A DNA stretch of 64,000 nucleotides from Litoreibacter janthinus (GTDB lineage: Bacteria; Pseudomonadota; Alphaproteobacteria; Rhodobacterales; Rhodobacteraceae). Within the stretch, counting starts at the first letter, position 1. Every line of letters begins with the position of its first letter. The notes beneath the pieces are model-generated. The model was not told where the DNA came from and searched no databases. It saw only the letters and a program-made list of their open reading frames with translations. The translations under genes were made by a program, and so were the position numbers. Shown in pieces: positions 1 to 9,819 of the stretch. The stretch covers positions 224,251 through 288,250 of the forward strand of contig NZ_FOYO01000001.1 in NCBI RefSeq assembly GCF_900111945.1. Direction: 5' to 3'.

Positions 1-126
1 CGAGTAAAGCATAAGGAACCCGACGCTGGCGATGGCAGTCAACAAAACGACCACTGGCCAGTTGAGATACAGCACTTTGGACAGCCCGCTGGGGACTGAC
101 TTCACGTTGTATTCAAGATAGCTCAC
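1..126 (-). CDS. rodA: Rod shape-determining protein RodA (N-terminal part only)
   Basis: RodA is the SEDS-family peptidoglycan glycosyltransferase that works with PBP2 in cell elongation. Only the first 42 codons lie in the window; the gene runs off the left edge. The translation opens with a short cytoplasmic stretch (SYLEYNVKSVPSG) and enters a first membrane helix (WPVVVLLTAIASVGFLML), as RodA proteins do. The GTG start at 124-126 overlaps the TGA of the preceding gene (123-125), indicating translational coupling. Identity rests on this N-terminus plus the position after mrdA in the mre operon. Confidence 0.8.
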   Translation of the reverse strand, partial: MSYLEYNVKSVPSGLSKVLYLNWPVVVLLTAIASVGFLMLYS

Positions 127-2066
127 GCTTGGGACTCCGGCGCCTTCGGCTCATCCGGATCCCACAATTGCAACTTCTTCAAAGCCGAGCTGATACGACC
201 GCGTTGCGAACTCGGATAGGCCGATAGAGGCGGTATCCCGTCGGCTTGCGCAGCCAGAATAATATCACGCGCAATCGGGGCCGCCGCAGTCGATCCGCCG
301 CCACCATGTTCTACCACCACCGAAACCGCGTATTTCGGCGCATCTGCGGGGGCAAAGCCCACATAAAGCGCGTGATCGCGGCGCTCCCAAGGCAGATCGG
401 CGTTGCTCGACACACCACGTGCGCGCTCCGCCTTAGTGATGTTGCGCACCTGACTGGTACCCGTCTTGCCCGCCATGCGCATCGATTTGTCGTCGATCCG
501 AGTGCCGTAGGCCGTGCCGCCACTTTCGTTGGCAACCGCAAACATGCCGCCCTGCACCTGAGCCATCATCTCGCGGCTTAGGCCCAGCGGCTCCCCTGCG
601 CCTGATGGCGTCTCGACCCCGTCGATGGACTTAACCAAACGCGGCGTCACAGACCGGTTCGTCGCGAGGCGCGCCGTCATCACCGCAAGTTGCAACGGTG
701 ACGTCAGCACAAAACCCTGTCCAATCGAGGCGTTCAAGCTGTCGCCGATCACCCAGTCCTTGCCGCGATTTTCCTTTTTCCACGCCTTGGTTGGCATCAA
801 GCCTGCGGCAACGGCGGACATTGGCACGTCATGCCGCTCGCCCAGCCCCAGCCTGCGCGCCATGGCCGAAATCTTCTCGACCCCGACGCGCTGCGCCAAA
901 TCATAGTAATACACGTCACAGGACTGTTTGAGCGAGTTGCGCAGGTTCATCCGGCCATGACCGCCCCGCTTCCAACAATGGAACCTGCGGCTGGCAACTT
1001 CGGTGTATCCGACGCAGCGGATCGTCTCGTCCGGCGTGATTTCTCCCGCCTCAAGCGCCGCCAGCGCGGTCACCATCTTGAAGGTGGAGCCCGGAGGATA
1101 CGTTCCCTGCACCGCCTTATTGGCCAGCGGGCGGTATTTGTTGCTCGTCAGGTCACCGTAATCCTTGACGGAGATACCGCGCACAAACAGGTTCGGGTCA
1201 AACGCGGGGGCAGAGCCAATCGAAAGCAAATCGCCAGTCTCGACATCAATCACAACGGCGGCGGCACTTTCGCCGGCCAACCGCGCCTGCACAAAGTTTT
1301 GCAATCGCGTGTCGATGGTCAATTGTACATTGGCGCCTTTCTGGCTTTCGTCCCGACCCAGCTCGCGCATCACCCGCCCGATAGCGTTCACTTCTACGCG
1401 TTTGGTGCCCGCTTTGCCGCGCAGCTCATGCTCCAGCTTGTTCTCCGCGCCTGTCTTGCCGATCTGGAATTTGGGAATTTGCAGCAGCGGGTCTTTATCT
1501 TCGATACGGCTGAGATCATAGTCACTGACCGGCCCTACATAGCCAACGATATGGGCAAAATCGGCGCCTCGCGGATACGCGCGACTAAGGCCAACCTCAG
1601 GCGTAATTCCGGGTAAAGCTGGTGCGTTCACGGCGACCTGACTCAGGTCTTCCCAGGACAGCCGATCCGCAATCGTCACGGGCACCAGTCGCGACCGCTT
1701 GCGCAGCTCTTCACGCGCCCGCTCCATATCTTCTTCGGTCATCGGGATCAGCCGCGCGAGGGCGTGGAGAACCTGTTCCGGATCATCAACCTCGTCGCGC
1801 ACCATGGTGACGCGGTAATTCTGTTCGTTGCCTGCCAGCAAAAGCCCGTTGCGATCGAACACCTGCCCACGGGCGGGCGGCAGCAAGCGAATGTTGATCC
1901 GGTTTTCTTCAGCCAGCAGCCTGAATTGGTCTGCCTGATCAACCTGAAGGTGGCGCATCCGAAGCCCCAGCACTCCCGCGAACGCAGCCATGCCGCTGCC
2001 CATCACAAGGCCACGGCGGCTGATGATTGCAGCGCTTTCTTCGGTATCCTTTGGCGAGCGTCTCAT
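123..2066 (-). CDS. mrdA: Penicillin-binding protein 2 (peptidoglycan D,D-transpeptidase)
   Basis: PBP2 crosslinks peptidoglycan during lateral wall growth in the elongasome. The 647-residue protein has an N-terminal membrane anchor (about 19-36), the dimerisation/pedestal domain and a C-terminal transpeptidase domain. The SxxK active site is GSTFK (Ser327, Lys330), SxN/SxD is SCD near 382 and KTG is at 534-536. The C-terminal tail after about 620 is polar. It overlaps mreD by 4 nt at its start (ATGA) and rodA by 2 nt at its stop. The order mreBCD-mrdA-rodA is the classical elongation operon. Confidence 0.95.
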   Translation of the reverse strand: MRRSPKDTEESAAIISRRGLVMGSGMAAFAGVLGLRMRHLQVDQADQFRLLAEENRINIRLLPPARGQVFDRNGLLLAGNEQNYRVTMVRDEVDDPEQVLHALARLIPMTEEDMERAREELRKRSRLVPVTIADRLSWEDLSQVAVNAPALPGITPEVGLSRAYPRGADFAHIVGYVGPVSDYDLSRIEDKDPLLQIPKFQIGKTGAENKLEHELRGKAGTKRVEVNAIGRVMRELGRDESQKGANVQLTIDTRLQNFVQARLAGESAAAVVIDVETGDLLSIGSAPAFDPNLFVRGISVKDYGDLTSNKYRPLANKAVQGTYPPGSTFKMVTALAALEAGEITPDETIRCVGYTEVASRRFHCWKRGGHGRMNLRNSLKQSCDVYYYDLAQRVGVEKISAMARRLGLGERHDVPMSAVAAGLMPTKAWKKENRGKDWVIGDSLNASIGQGFVLTSPLQLAVMTARLATNRSVTPRLVKSIDGVETPSGAGEPLGLSREMMAQVQGGMFAVANESGGTAYGTRIDDKSMRMAGKTGTSQVRNITKAERARGVSSNADLPWERRDHALYVGFAPADAPKYAVSVVVEHGGGGSTAAAPIARDIILAAQADGIPPLSAYPSSQRGRISSALKKLQLWDPDEPKAPESQA

Positions 2067-2662
2067 CCGATGACCCCGTCACTGTCCAATTCGCGGACCC
2101 CGGCCCGCCTCACCCCTAACATAAAGTAGACTACGGCAATGACAAAGGGGTAGGCGATGGCGGTCGTCAAAATGTGAAGGAGGGTCAGCCAAAACCCCGG
2201 ATGCGGCACAGCAAAGATCAAGTGAAGCGCTCCGTTGGCGAGCACCGCAGATGCAAACGCTCCGACCACCAACGCAACCTCCAAGGGGAGCGACACCTCG
2301 TTGCTGGCATTGGTTTGACGCCGCAAGAACTCATAGGCAATCAGCGACACAGCAGGCCAAAGCCCCATTGGCCGCAGATACAGAACGTCCGCAACCAGAT
2401 GAACAAACACAATCAATGCCACGGGCGCCCAGCGCGGACGACGCATCAAGAATGCGGCAGTCAGACAGAAGAGCAAATCCGGCCCGGGCAAGCTTAGATA
2501 TTTGCTCCCTTCTTGGATCAACTCCCCGGTGGCAGGGTCAATCAGCTGCACCGCCGCAGGAGCAGTATTCAGCGGCAATAGCTGGGCGAAAATGATAAGG
2601 GCGCTGACCAACAAGAACAGCAACCGAAACTGGAAGCGGCGCCATGTAATCGGGTCAACCAT
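2063..2662 (-). CDS. mreD: Rod shape-determining protein MreD
   Basis: MreD is a small integral membrane component of the elongasome. The 199-residue product has several hydrophobic helices and a polar first loop (about residues 40-60). I chose the ATG at 2662 (MVDPITWRR) rather than an upstream in-frame start at 2680, because a GGAGGG sequence sits just ahead of it and it overlaps the end of mreC tightly. The stop overlaps the start of mrdA. Sequence conservation of MreD is low, so the call leans on size, hydrophobicity and operon position. Confidence 0.85.
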   Translation of the reverse strand: MVDPITWRRFQFRLLFLLVSALIIFAQLLPLNTAPAAVQLIDPATGELIQEGSKYLSLPGPDLLFCLTAAFLMRRPRWAPVALIVFVHLVADVLYLRPMGLWPAVSLIAYEFLRRQTNASNEVSLPLEVALVVGAFASAVLANGALHLIFAVPHPGFWLTLLHILTTAIAYPFVIAVVYFMLGVRRAGVRELDSDGVIG

Positions 2663-3560
2663 CTGTGCCCTCCACAGCAACTTCGCTTTCGCCCAAAACC
2701 TCGTCCGCCGCGATGAGACCCCCAGTGGTTTCGATGCTGGCGGAATGGGGCGTGCGGAGCACTCTCAAAAACTCAAGACGCCCGTAATCCGCCGCAAGCC
2801 GCACCCGCAGTCTCCGGTCCGGCCCCAGCGCGATCTGGCCCACCAGAATATCTGCCGGAAACACCTTGCCGTCGCCCGAGGTCACAACGCGGTCACCGGG
2901 ACGCACGTCTTCGATATTCTCAACAATATCTACCGGTGGCGCGAGCGTGTTGTCCCCGACCAGCAAAGCTTTTTGCCCCGATGGCTGGATCGTCACCGGC
3001 ACGCGGCTGTTGGTATCCGTCAGCAAAATCACGCGGGAGGTCTTTTCGCCAACACCGGCGATGCGGCCGACCAACCCCAGCCCGTCCATCGTCGCCCAGC
3101 CATCCTGAATGCCATCGCGCGCGCCAACGTTGAGCAACACCGACCGGCGGAACGGCGAGCCATTATCGGTCAACACAACCCCCGTTACAAAGGTCAGCTG
3201 CGCATTCAGGCGCACCTTGTTGAGATCCAGAAGGCGCGCATTCTCCTGCTCCAGCTGAATCGCAGCCTCGCGCCACGATTTCATGCTTTGCAGCTCGCGC
3301 CGCAATTCCTGATTCTGCTCGTAAATACGGGCATAGCTTTGGAAGTCGTCAAACATGCGGCTCACCCGCGTCACCGGGACCAAGGCCCAGTCAAAAGACG
3401 GCACCACCTTGTCCACCAGGGCCGAACGAAACCGCTCCATGCGCGGGTTGTCGATGCGCCACAGTCCGAAGATCGCCAGAAGAACAACGACCAAAACCCC
3501 GATCAGCACACGTCTGACGGGGCGGGCGTATTCTTCTTGTCCGCGTCTGTCGATCGCCAT
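2655..3560 (-). CDS. mreC: Rod shape-determining protein MreC
   Basis: MreC is the bitopic scaffold that links MreB and PBP2/RodA. The 301-residue protein has one N-terminal membrane helix (about 17-35, VLIGVLVVVLLAIFGLW), a coiled-coil stretch (about 75-110, RIYEQNQELRRELQSMK) and the beta-rich periplasmic MreC domain (about 115-270; note GLVGRI and the VTSGDGKVFPADILVG region). The acidic tail after 270 is not conserved. It starts 46 nt after mreB, with a strong hairpin in that gap, and overlaps mreD. Confidence 0.93.
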   Translation of the reverse strand: MAIDRRGQEEYARPVRRVLIGVLVVVLLAIFGLWRIDNPRMERFRSALVDKVVPSFDWALVPVTRVSRMFDDFQSYARIYEQNQELRRELQSMKSWREAAIQLEQENARLLDLNKVRLNAQLTFVTGVVLTDNGSPFRRSVLLNVGARDGIQDGWATMDGLGLVGRIAGVGEKTSRVILLTDTNSRVPVTIQPSGQKALLVGDNTLAPPVDIVENIEDVRPGDRVVTSGDGKVFPADILVGQIALGPDRRLRVRLAADYGRLEFLRVLRTPHSASIETTGGLIAADEVLGESEVAVEGTDG

Positions 3561-3580
3561 GAGTTGGGTCCAAGCTGCGG

Positions 3581-3598
3581 GGCCGCGCTAACGCGGCC
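3581..3598 (-). promoter_or_regulatory. Intergenic hairpin between mreB and mreC
   Basis: A perfect 7-bp GC-only stem (GGCCGCG / CGCGGCC) with a 4-nt loop fills most of the short mreB-mreC gap. No run of T follows on the minus strand, so it is not a canonical terminator. It could stabilise the mreB part of the transcript or cause partial attenuation, which would fit the higher demand for MreB. The function is inferred; only the stem is seen. Confidence 0.45.
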
Positions 3599-3606
3599 GG
3601 ATAGTC

Positions 3607-4686
<1,080 letters not shown>

Positions 4687-4802
4687 TCAGACGTCCACGG
4701 GGAAGATTGGCGACTTATAGGCGTGCTGCGCTCCGGTTAAAAGGCGTCTGCACCCGCATATCAGCACTATTCCGCCTCTCATTGGCACGGTAGAAGCGCG
4801 AC

Positions 4803-5573
4803 ATGCTGTCCTATCAACATATCTTCCATGCTGGAAACCCTGCCGACGTCCACAAGCACGCGCTGCTTTGCGCCATGCTGTCTTACATGACCCGCAAGGA
4901 TAAGCCACTCAGCTATCTGGAAACCCATGCGGGCCGTGCGCTTTATGATCTCTCATCCGCCGAAGCGCTCAAAACCGGCGAGGCCGCTGCAGGGATCGCG
5001 GCGCTCACCGACAAGTTCGCGGCCGATCATCCCTATATCACCGCGCTCTCCCGTTTGCAGGCCGAGCACGGGGCCAACGCCTATGCAGGCTCCCCGATGC
5101 TGGCGGCTTTGTCCCTGCGCCCGACTGACAAGATGCATCTGGCAGAGCTTCATCCCCAAGAACACCAAGCCCTCCGCGACACGATGCGCCGCTTCAACGC
5201 CAAGTGCTACAAACAAGACGGGTTCGAGATGGCTCAAGCGGTCTGTCCGCCAGAGCCGCGTCGCGGGCTTCTGTTGATCGATCCCAGTTACGAAATCAAA
5301 TCGGACTATGATCTAATCCCAAGTCAGATTGCGAAGCTGCACCGCAAGTGGAATGTCGGGGTGATCGCGCTTTGGTATCCGATTCTAACGTCCGGCGCGC
5401 ATCTGCAAATGCTCAAAGCGCTGAAAGCGCAGACCTTGCCCGACGTGCTCCACCACGAGGTGGCGTTCCCACCTGTCCGCGACGGCCACCGCATGATCGG
5501 ATCGGGCATGTTCGTCGTAAACGCACCTTACGGGCTCGCCGATGAAGCCAAAGCCTTAAGCCGGATGTTCTAG
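4803..5573 (+). CDS. rlmJ: 23S rRNA (adenine(2030)-N6)-methyltransferase RlmJ
   Basis: RlmJ methylates A2030 of 23S rRNA using S-adenosylmethionine. The 256-residue product begins with the family signature MLSYQHIFHAGNPADVHKH, followed by the SAM-binding YLETHAGRALYDL segment. The catalytic tetrapeptide near residue 160 reads DPSY within LLLIDPSYE, whereas the family usually has DPPY; a Ser at the third position is a mild variation. It stands alone, divergent from mreB and convergent with leuA. Confidence 0.92.
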   Translation: MLSYQHIFHAGNPADVHKHALLCAMLSYMTRKDKPLSYLETHAGRALYDLSSAEALKTGEAAAGIAALTDKFAADHPYITALSRLQAEHGANAYAGSPMLAALSLRPTDKMHLAELHPQEHQALRDTMRRFNAKCYKQDGFEMAQAVCPPEPRRGLLLIDPSYEIKSDYDLIPSQIAKLHRKWNVGVIALWYPILTSGAHLQMLKALKAQTLPDVLHHEVAFPPVRDGHRMIGSGMFVVNAPYGLADEAKALSRMF

Positions 5574-5639
5574 AGGCTCACGCCTGCCACACGCTCCAGA
5601 ATGAAGCGCGCCGCAGGCGCTCATTGAGATCAGGCGCAG

Positions 5640-7199
5640 TTAGCTGACGTCCTTGTAGGACACTTCCGGCGTGTCGCCACCGGATTTGGCGCGGCGCACC
5701 ACAAGGCGGTTCAACGCGTCCACATAAGCTTTCACCGACGCGACCACCGTGTCCACATCAGCCGATTGGCCCGTGGCGATTTTGCCGTCTTCTTCCAGCC
5801 GCACTGATACTGTCGCCTGCGCGTCAGTCCCCTCGGTGACAGCTGCAACCTGATAGACCTGCAAACGCGCGTGATGCGGGAACAACGCCTTCACCGCGTT
5901 AAACGCGGCATCAACGGGGCCGTCGCCGGTGGCTCGCACCGACTTGGACTCGCCGCCGATATCCAGTGTCATCTCGGCAGATTTCTCCAACCCCATCCCG
6001 CAAGACACGCTCAAAGCTGTCAGGCGGATGTGATCTTCCACCGCGTCGCCGGTCTGCATCAAAGCAATCAGGTCTTCGTCGTAGATTTCTTTTTTCTGAT
6101 CGGCCAAAGCCTTGAACCGCACAAAGACGTCTTTCAACTGGTTGTCGCCCAGCTCAAATCCAAGCTCCGCCAGTTTCGAGCGCAGCGCAGCGCGGCCAGA
6201 GTGCTTGCCCATCACCAGATTGGTCGCGCTCAGACCCACATCTTCCGGTCGCATGATCTCGAACGTTTCCGCGTTCTTCAACATGCCGTCCTGGTGAATG
6301 CCCGATTCATGCGCAAAGGCGTTCTTGCCGACAATGGCCTTGTTGAACTGCACCGCAAAGCCCGACACCGCCGCCACGCGGCGCGAAATGTTCATCAGCT
6401 TGGTCGTGTCGATCCCTGTCTGGAACGGCATGATGTCATTGCGCACCTTCAGCGCCATGACCACCTCTTCCAAAGCCGTGTTGCCTGCGCGTTCGCCAAG
6501 CCCGTTGATAGTGCACTCAATCTGACGCGCGCCCGCTTCCACGGCGGCCAGCGAATTCGCCGTCGCCATGCCAAGGTCGTTATGGCAATGGGTCGCGAAG
6601 ATAATCTCGTCCGCGCCGGGCACCCGCTCCAGCAGCATGGCAATCAGCGCAGCACTTTCGCGTGGCGCGGTGTAGCCCACCGTGTCGGGAATGTTAATCG
6701 TCGTGGCGCCCGCCTTTATGGCGATTTCCACCGTGCGGCAAAGGTAGTCCTCTTCCGTACGGGTCGCGTCCATGGGCGACCACTGCACATTGTCGCACAG
6801 ATTGCGCGCATGGCTCACGGTCTCGTGGATACGCTCCGCCATCTCGTCCATGTTCAGGTTCGGAATGGCGCGGTGCAAAGGCGAGGTGCCGATGAAGGTG
6901 TGAATGCGTGGCCGTTTCGCGTGCTTCACAGCCTCCCAGCAGCGGTCGATATCTTTGAAGTTGGCCCGTGCCAGCCCACAAATCACCGAATTGTTTGCCT
7001 GCTCGGCAATCGCCTTCACGGCCGCAAAGTCGCCTTCCGAGGCAATCGGGAAGCCTGCTTCGATAATGTCGACGCCCATCTCGTCCAGCAGGCCCGCAAT
7101 CTCCAGCTTCTCGGCATGGCTCATGGTTGCGCCCGGCGACTGTTCGCCATCGCGCAATGTCGTGTCAAAAATTACGACGCGGTCTTGTTCTTTGGTCAT
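5640..7199 (-). CDS. leuA: 2-Isopropylmalate synthase
   Basis: LeuA condenses acetyl-CoA with 2-oxoisovalerate, the first step of leucine biosynthesis. The 519-residue protein has the HMGL-like TIM barrel (TLRDGEQSPGATM at the N-terminus; metal-binding HCHND and the NGLGERAGNT signature near 205-235) and a C-terminal regulatory LeuA dimer domain (about 390-500), through which leucine normally feeds back. It is monocistronic here. The about 115 nt upstream encode a leucine-rich leader peptide and nested inverted repeats (separate entries), so expression is probably controlled by leucyl-tRNA supply. Confidence 0.97.
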   Translation of the reverse strand: MTKEQDRVVIFDTTLRDGEQSPGATMSHAEKLEIAGLLDEMGVDIIEAGFPIASEGDFAAVKAIAEQANNSVICGLARANFKDIDRCWEAVKHAKRPRIHTFIGTSPLHRAIPNLNMDEMAERIHETVSHARNLCDNVQWSPMDATRTEEDYLCRTVEIAIKAGATTINIPDTVGYTAPRESAALIAMLLERVPGADEIIFATHCHNDLGMATANSLAAVEAGARQIECTINGLGERAGNTALEEVVMALKVRNDIMPFQTGIDTTKLMNISRRVAAVSGFAVQFNKAIVGKNAFAHESGIHQDGMLKNAETFEIMRPEDVGLSATNLVMGKHSGRAALRSKLAELGFELGDNQLKDVFVRFKALADQKKEIYDEDLIALMQTGDAVEDHIRLTALSVSCGMGLEKSAEMTLDIGGESKSVRATGDGPVDAAFNAVKALFPHHARLQVYQVAAVTEGTDAQATVSVRLEEDGKIATGQSADVDTVVASVKAYVDALNRLVVRRAKSGGDTPEVSYKDVS

Positions 7200-7214
7200 T
7201 GGAAGTATCCTGAT

Positions 7215-7299
7215 CTTCTTAGCTTTGGGAATTTTGGTCCGGCGCTGGCACTACTGAGCGGCACGCACCGGAGAGGCACGCTCAGCGCAGGCTAAGAAG
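7215..7299 (-). promoter_or_regulatory. Predicted leuA attenuator/leader structure
   Basis: Three sets of complementary arms occur in the leuA leader. The outer arms are CTTCTTAGC (7215-7223) with GCTAAGAAG (7291-7299). An inner hairpin is CTGAGCG (7254-7260) with CGCTCAG (7279-7285). A competing hairpin is CCGGCGC (7239-7245) with GCACCGG (7265-7271), 7 bp with one G-U pair. The inner and competing hairpins interlock and cannot form as simple nested stems together. The outer 5' arm coincides with Leu-Leu-Ser codons of the leader peptide. No clear U-tract follows, so control might act on translation or through Rho rather than intrinsic termination. Confidence 0.65.
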
Positions 7300-7314
7300 T
7301 AGGATATGTGCCAT
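7282..7314 (-). CDS. leuL: leuA leader peptide (MAHILLLSLR)
   Basis: A 10-codon ORF (ATG at 7314-7312, TGA at 7284-7282) encodes MAHILLLSLR, with four Leu codons (CTA, CTT, CTT, CTG) and one Ile among ten residues. It ends 82 nt before leuA. The codons CTT-CTT-AGC form one arm of the long inverted repeat and the stop codon lies inside the inner hairpin arm, the arrangement expected for ribosome-mediated attenuation. The ribosome-binding site is weak (GGAT about 9 nt ahead). Function is inferred from composition and position. Confidence 0.65.
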   Translation of the reverse strand: MAHILLLSLR

Positions 7315-7400
7315 AATGCTCATCCGTTAAATAATACGTGCCAAAACGAAAAAGGGAAGATGCAATTTGACTTAAGAGTTCTCCCAGTTAGGTCAGCCCC

Positions 7401-8066
7401 ATGACACGCACTCTTATCATTGGCGCCTCAGGCGGCATCGGCACCGCCCTTACACAATCCGCACAGCAGCGCGGGCACGACGTGGTTGGCCTGTCGCGCA
7501 GCCAAGACGGGCTCGATGTCACCGACGAGGCCTCCATTAAACGTGCAGTCGCCACGCTGTCCGGTAGCTTTGATCTGATCATTTGCACGACGGGGGCATT
7601 GGTTATCGACGGGCATGAGCCGGAAAAATCGATTCACGCGCTCAGTGCCGACGCCCTGACGCTGCAATTCCAGACCAACGCCATGGGTCCCGCTCTGGTT
7701 CTCAAACATGTGATACCTTTGCTCCCCAAGAATCGGCCCGCCACATTCGCGGCCCTGTCGGCGCGCGTGGGATCAATCGGCGATAACAAGATCGGCGGCT
7801 GGCACAGCTACCGTGCTGCCAAAGCTGCCCTCAATCAATTGATCCACGGCGCCGCGATCGAGCTGGCGCGGACGCACAAGCAGGCCACCTGCGTTTGCCT
7901 GCACCCGGGGACAGTTGAAACGCCGTTCACCGCCAAATACGCAGGCCACCACAAGACGGTGCCCGCAGATCAGGCGGCCGCGAACCTGCTCGACGTCTTG
8001 GGCGGCCTAACTCCATCAGACACAGGAAAATTCTTCGACTACTCCGGCGCAGCGGTGCCGTGGTGA
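7401..8066 (+). CDS. Short-chain dehydrogenase/reductase, CsgA/C-factor-like
   Basis: This 221-residue Rossmann-fold protein has the nucleotide-binding GASGGIG motif at residues 8-14 and the SDR catalytic pattern: Ser in ALSARVGS, then YRAAKAALN (YxxxK) near residue 145. It resembles the C-factor/CsgA subgroup, whose substrates are mostly unknown. Its TGA overlaps the GTG start of the photolyase gene by several bases, so the two are co-translated. In Rhodobacterales this pairing suggests a shared role around light or stress, but that is inference. Confidence 0.85.
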   Translation: MTRTLIIGASGGIGTALTQSAQQRGHDVVGLSRSQDGLDVTDEASIKRAVATLSGSFDLIICTTGALVIDGHEPEKSIHALSADALTLQFQTNAMGPALVLKHVIPLLPKNRPATFAALSARVGSIGDNKIGGWHSYRAAKAALNQLIHGAAIELARTHKQATCVCLHPGTVETPFTAKYAGHHKTVPADQAAANLLDVLGGLTPSDTGKFFDYSGAAVPW

Positions 8067-9589
8067 CCCGCCTCGTGCTGGTTTTGGGGGATCAACTGTC
8101 CCCCAACCTGTCTGCCTTGCAAAAAGCGGACAAGGAGGGCGATGTCGTGGTCATGGCCGAAGTCTCGGACGAGGCGTCTTATGTCCCGCACCATCCCAAA
8201 AAGATCGCCTTCATCTTCGCCGCAATGCGCAAATTTGCGGACAGTCTGCGCAAGGATGGCTGGCAGGTCGACTACACCAAGCTTGACGATCCCGACAACG
8301 CAGGCTCCATCACGGGCGAGCTCTTGCGCCGCTCCGAACAGTATGACGCCAAAGGTGTCATCGCCACAGAGCCCGGCGAATGGCGTCTGATAGAAGCCCT
8401 GCAAGACATGCCGCTTAAGCTGCATATGATCGGCGACACGCGTTTCATTGCGACCCACAAGGAGTTCGAGGACTGGGCCGAGGGGCGAAAAGAGCTTCGG
8501 ATGGAATGGTTCTACCGTGACATGCGCCGTAAGACGGGCCTGCTGATGGACGGGGACAAACCCGCTGAAGGCAAATGGAACTTCGATCACGACAACCGTA
8601 AGCCCGCCCCCGACGACGTCGATTTCAACGGCCCGATGCAGTTCACCCCGGACCACACGGTAGAGGAGGTGCTTGATCTGGTCGAAACCCGCTTCGACGA
8701 CAATTTCGGCACGCTCCGCCCCTTCTGGTTCGCCACCGACACCGGTCAGGCCCGCAGGCAACTTACTCACTGGGTCAAGCATGGCCTGCCAAAGTTCGGC
8801 GACTTCCAGGATGCCATGCTGAACGACAACCGGTTCCTCTATCATTCCATCATCAGCTTCTACATCAACGCAGGGCTGCTTGACCCGTTGGAGGTGTGCC
8901 AGCAGGTGGAGCAGGCCTACAAAGACGGCCACGCCCCGATCAATGCCGCCGAGGGCTTCATCCGCCAGATTATCGGCTGGCGCGAATACATGCGCGGCAT
9001 CTATTTTCTCGAAGGCCCGGAATACACCTCGCGCAACGTGCTGGGACACGGTCGCGCATTGCCGGATTTCTTCTGGGGCGGTGATACGAAGATGAACTGC
9101 ATCTCGAAAACCGTCGCCCAAACCCGAGACGAGGCATATGCCCACCACATCCAACGCCTGATGGTGACGGGCAACTTCGCCTTGCTTGCTGGGCTGGACC
9201 CGCAGGAGGTCCATGAATGGTATTTGGCGGTCTACGCCGACGCTTATGAATGGGTGGAGGCCCCCAACGTCATCGGGATGAGCCAATTCGCCGATGGCGG
9301 CATCGTCGGCTCCAAGCCCTACGTGTCGTCGGGCGCCTATATCGACCGGATGTCCGACTACTGCAAAAACTGCGCCTACAAGGTGAAGGACAAGACAGGC
9401 TCGGACGCCTGCCCGTTCAATCTGCTCTATTGGGATTTTCTGGTCCGGCACCGCGATCGGTTCTCGAACAACCCTCGGATGGGAAACATGTATCGCACAT
9501 GGGACCGGATGGACGAAAGCCGCAGAGACACCGTGCTCAAGGACGCGAAGACAATTCTGTCGAAATTAGAATCGGGCAAATCCATCTGA
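8060..9589 (+). CDS. Cryptochrome/photolyase, iron-sulfur bacterial type (PhrB-like)
   Basis: Members of the FeS-BCP group repair (6-4) photoproducts or act as photoreceptors, binding FAD, a lumazine antenna and a 4Fe-4S cluster. The 509-residue protein has the N-terminal antenna fold (LVLVLGDQLS), the FAD domain (GWREYMRG near 306-313) and four Cys at 347, 435, 438 and 451 (MNC, YCKNCAY, ACPFN) matching the cluster ligands. WYLAVYADAYEWVE and MSQFADGG are also typical. Start is GTG at 8060, with a second GTG at 8063. It is translationally coupled to the SDR upstream. Confidence 0.93.
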   Translation: MVTRLVLVLGDQLSPNLSALQKADKEGDVVVMAEVSDEASYVPHHPKKIAFIFAAMRKFADSLRKDGWQVDYTKLDDPDNAGSITGELLRRSEQYDAKGVIATEPGEWRLIEALQDMPLKLHMIGDTRFIATHKEFEDWAEGRKELRMEWFYRDMRRKTGLLMDGDKPAEGKWNFDHDNRKPAPDDVDFNGPMQFTPDHTVEEVLDLVETRFDDNFGTLRPFWFATDTGQARRQLTHWVKHGLPKFGDFQDAMLNDNRFLYHSIISFYINAGLLDPLEVCQQVEQAYKDGHAPINAAEGFIRQIIGWREYMRGIYFLEGPEYTSRNVLGHGRALPDFFWGGDTKMNCISKTVAQTRDEAYAHHIQRLMVTGNFALLAGLDPQEVHEWYLAVYADAYEWVEAPNVIGMSQFADGGIVGSKPYVSSGAYIDRMSDYCKNCAYKVKDKTGSDACPFNLLYWDFLVRHRDRFSNNPRMGNMYRTWDRMDESRRDTVLKDAKTILSKLESGKSI

Positions 9590-9638
9590 ATTGGGGCATT
9601 TGTTTGTTAATGAAGCGTGCAAATGTTGGCGATTCGAA

Positions 9639-9652
9639 GCTGCTGCAGCAGC
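9639..9652. repeat. 14-bp perfect palindrome downstream of the photolyase gene
   Basis: GCTGCTGCAGCAGC is its own reverse complement. It lies 50 nt after the photolyase stop in an AT-richer 226-bp gap. There is no T-run directly after it, so it may be a protein-binding site or chance; the rest of the gap (9653-9765) shows nothing else that I recognise. Confidence 0.3.
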
Positions 9653-9765
9653 ATATTGGCTTGAATAATCAGTATAGGTATTTGTTTTTATTGTATTTCT
9701 TTCGTTAACCGAATGTGAACGCAGGGTTCGCGCTTCATTCAACACTGTTGGGGGATAACAACAGC

Positions 9766-9819
9766 ATGGAAGGCCAAACAAGACGGCCCAACAGCAACGA
9801 AACGAAGGAAACGCCATGA
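9766..9819 (+). CDS. Possible 17-residue upstream ORF
   Basis: An ATG at 9766, preceded by GGGGGA at a good distance, opens a 17-codon polar ORF (MEGQTRRPNSNETKETP) whose TGA overlaps the ATG of the next small ORF at 9816. The tight ATGA overlap suggests translational coupling. It is too short to support by sequence alone. Confidence 0.2.
   Translation: MEGQTRRPNSNETKETP

Noticed and set aside
8039..9451. 470-codon open frame on the minus strand opposite the photolyase gene
   Set aside because: It mirrors a GC-rich coding gene with clear motifs on the plus strand; no family motif and no ribosome-binding site of its own. The same applies to the 474-codon frame opposite leuA (5871-7295) and the 425-codon frame opposite mreC (2502-3779).
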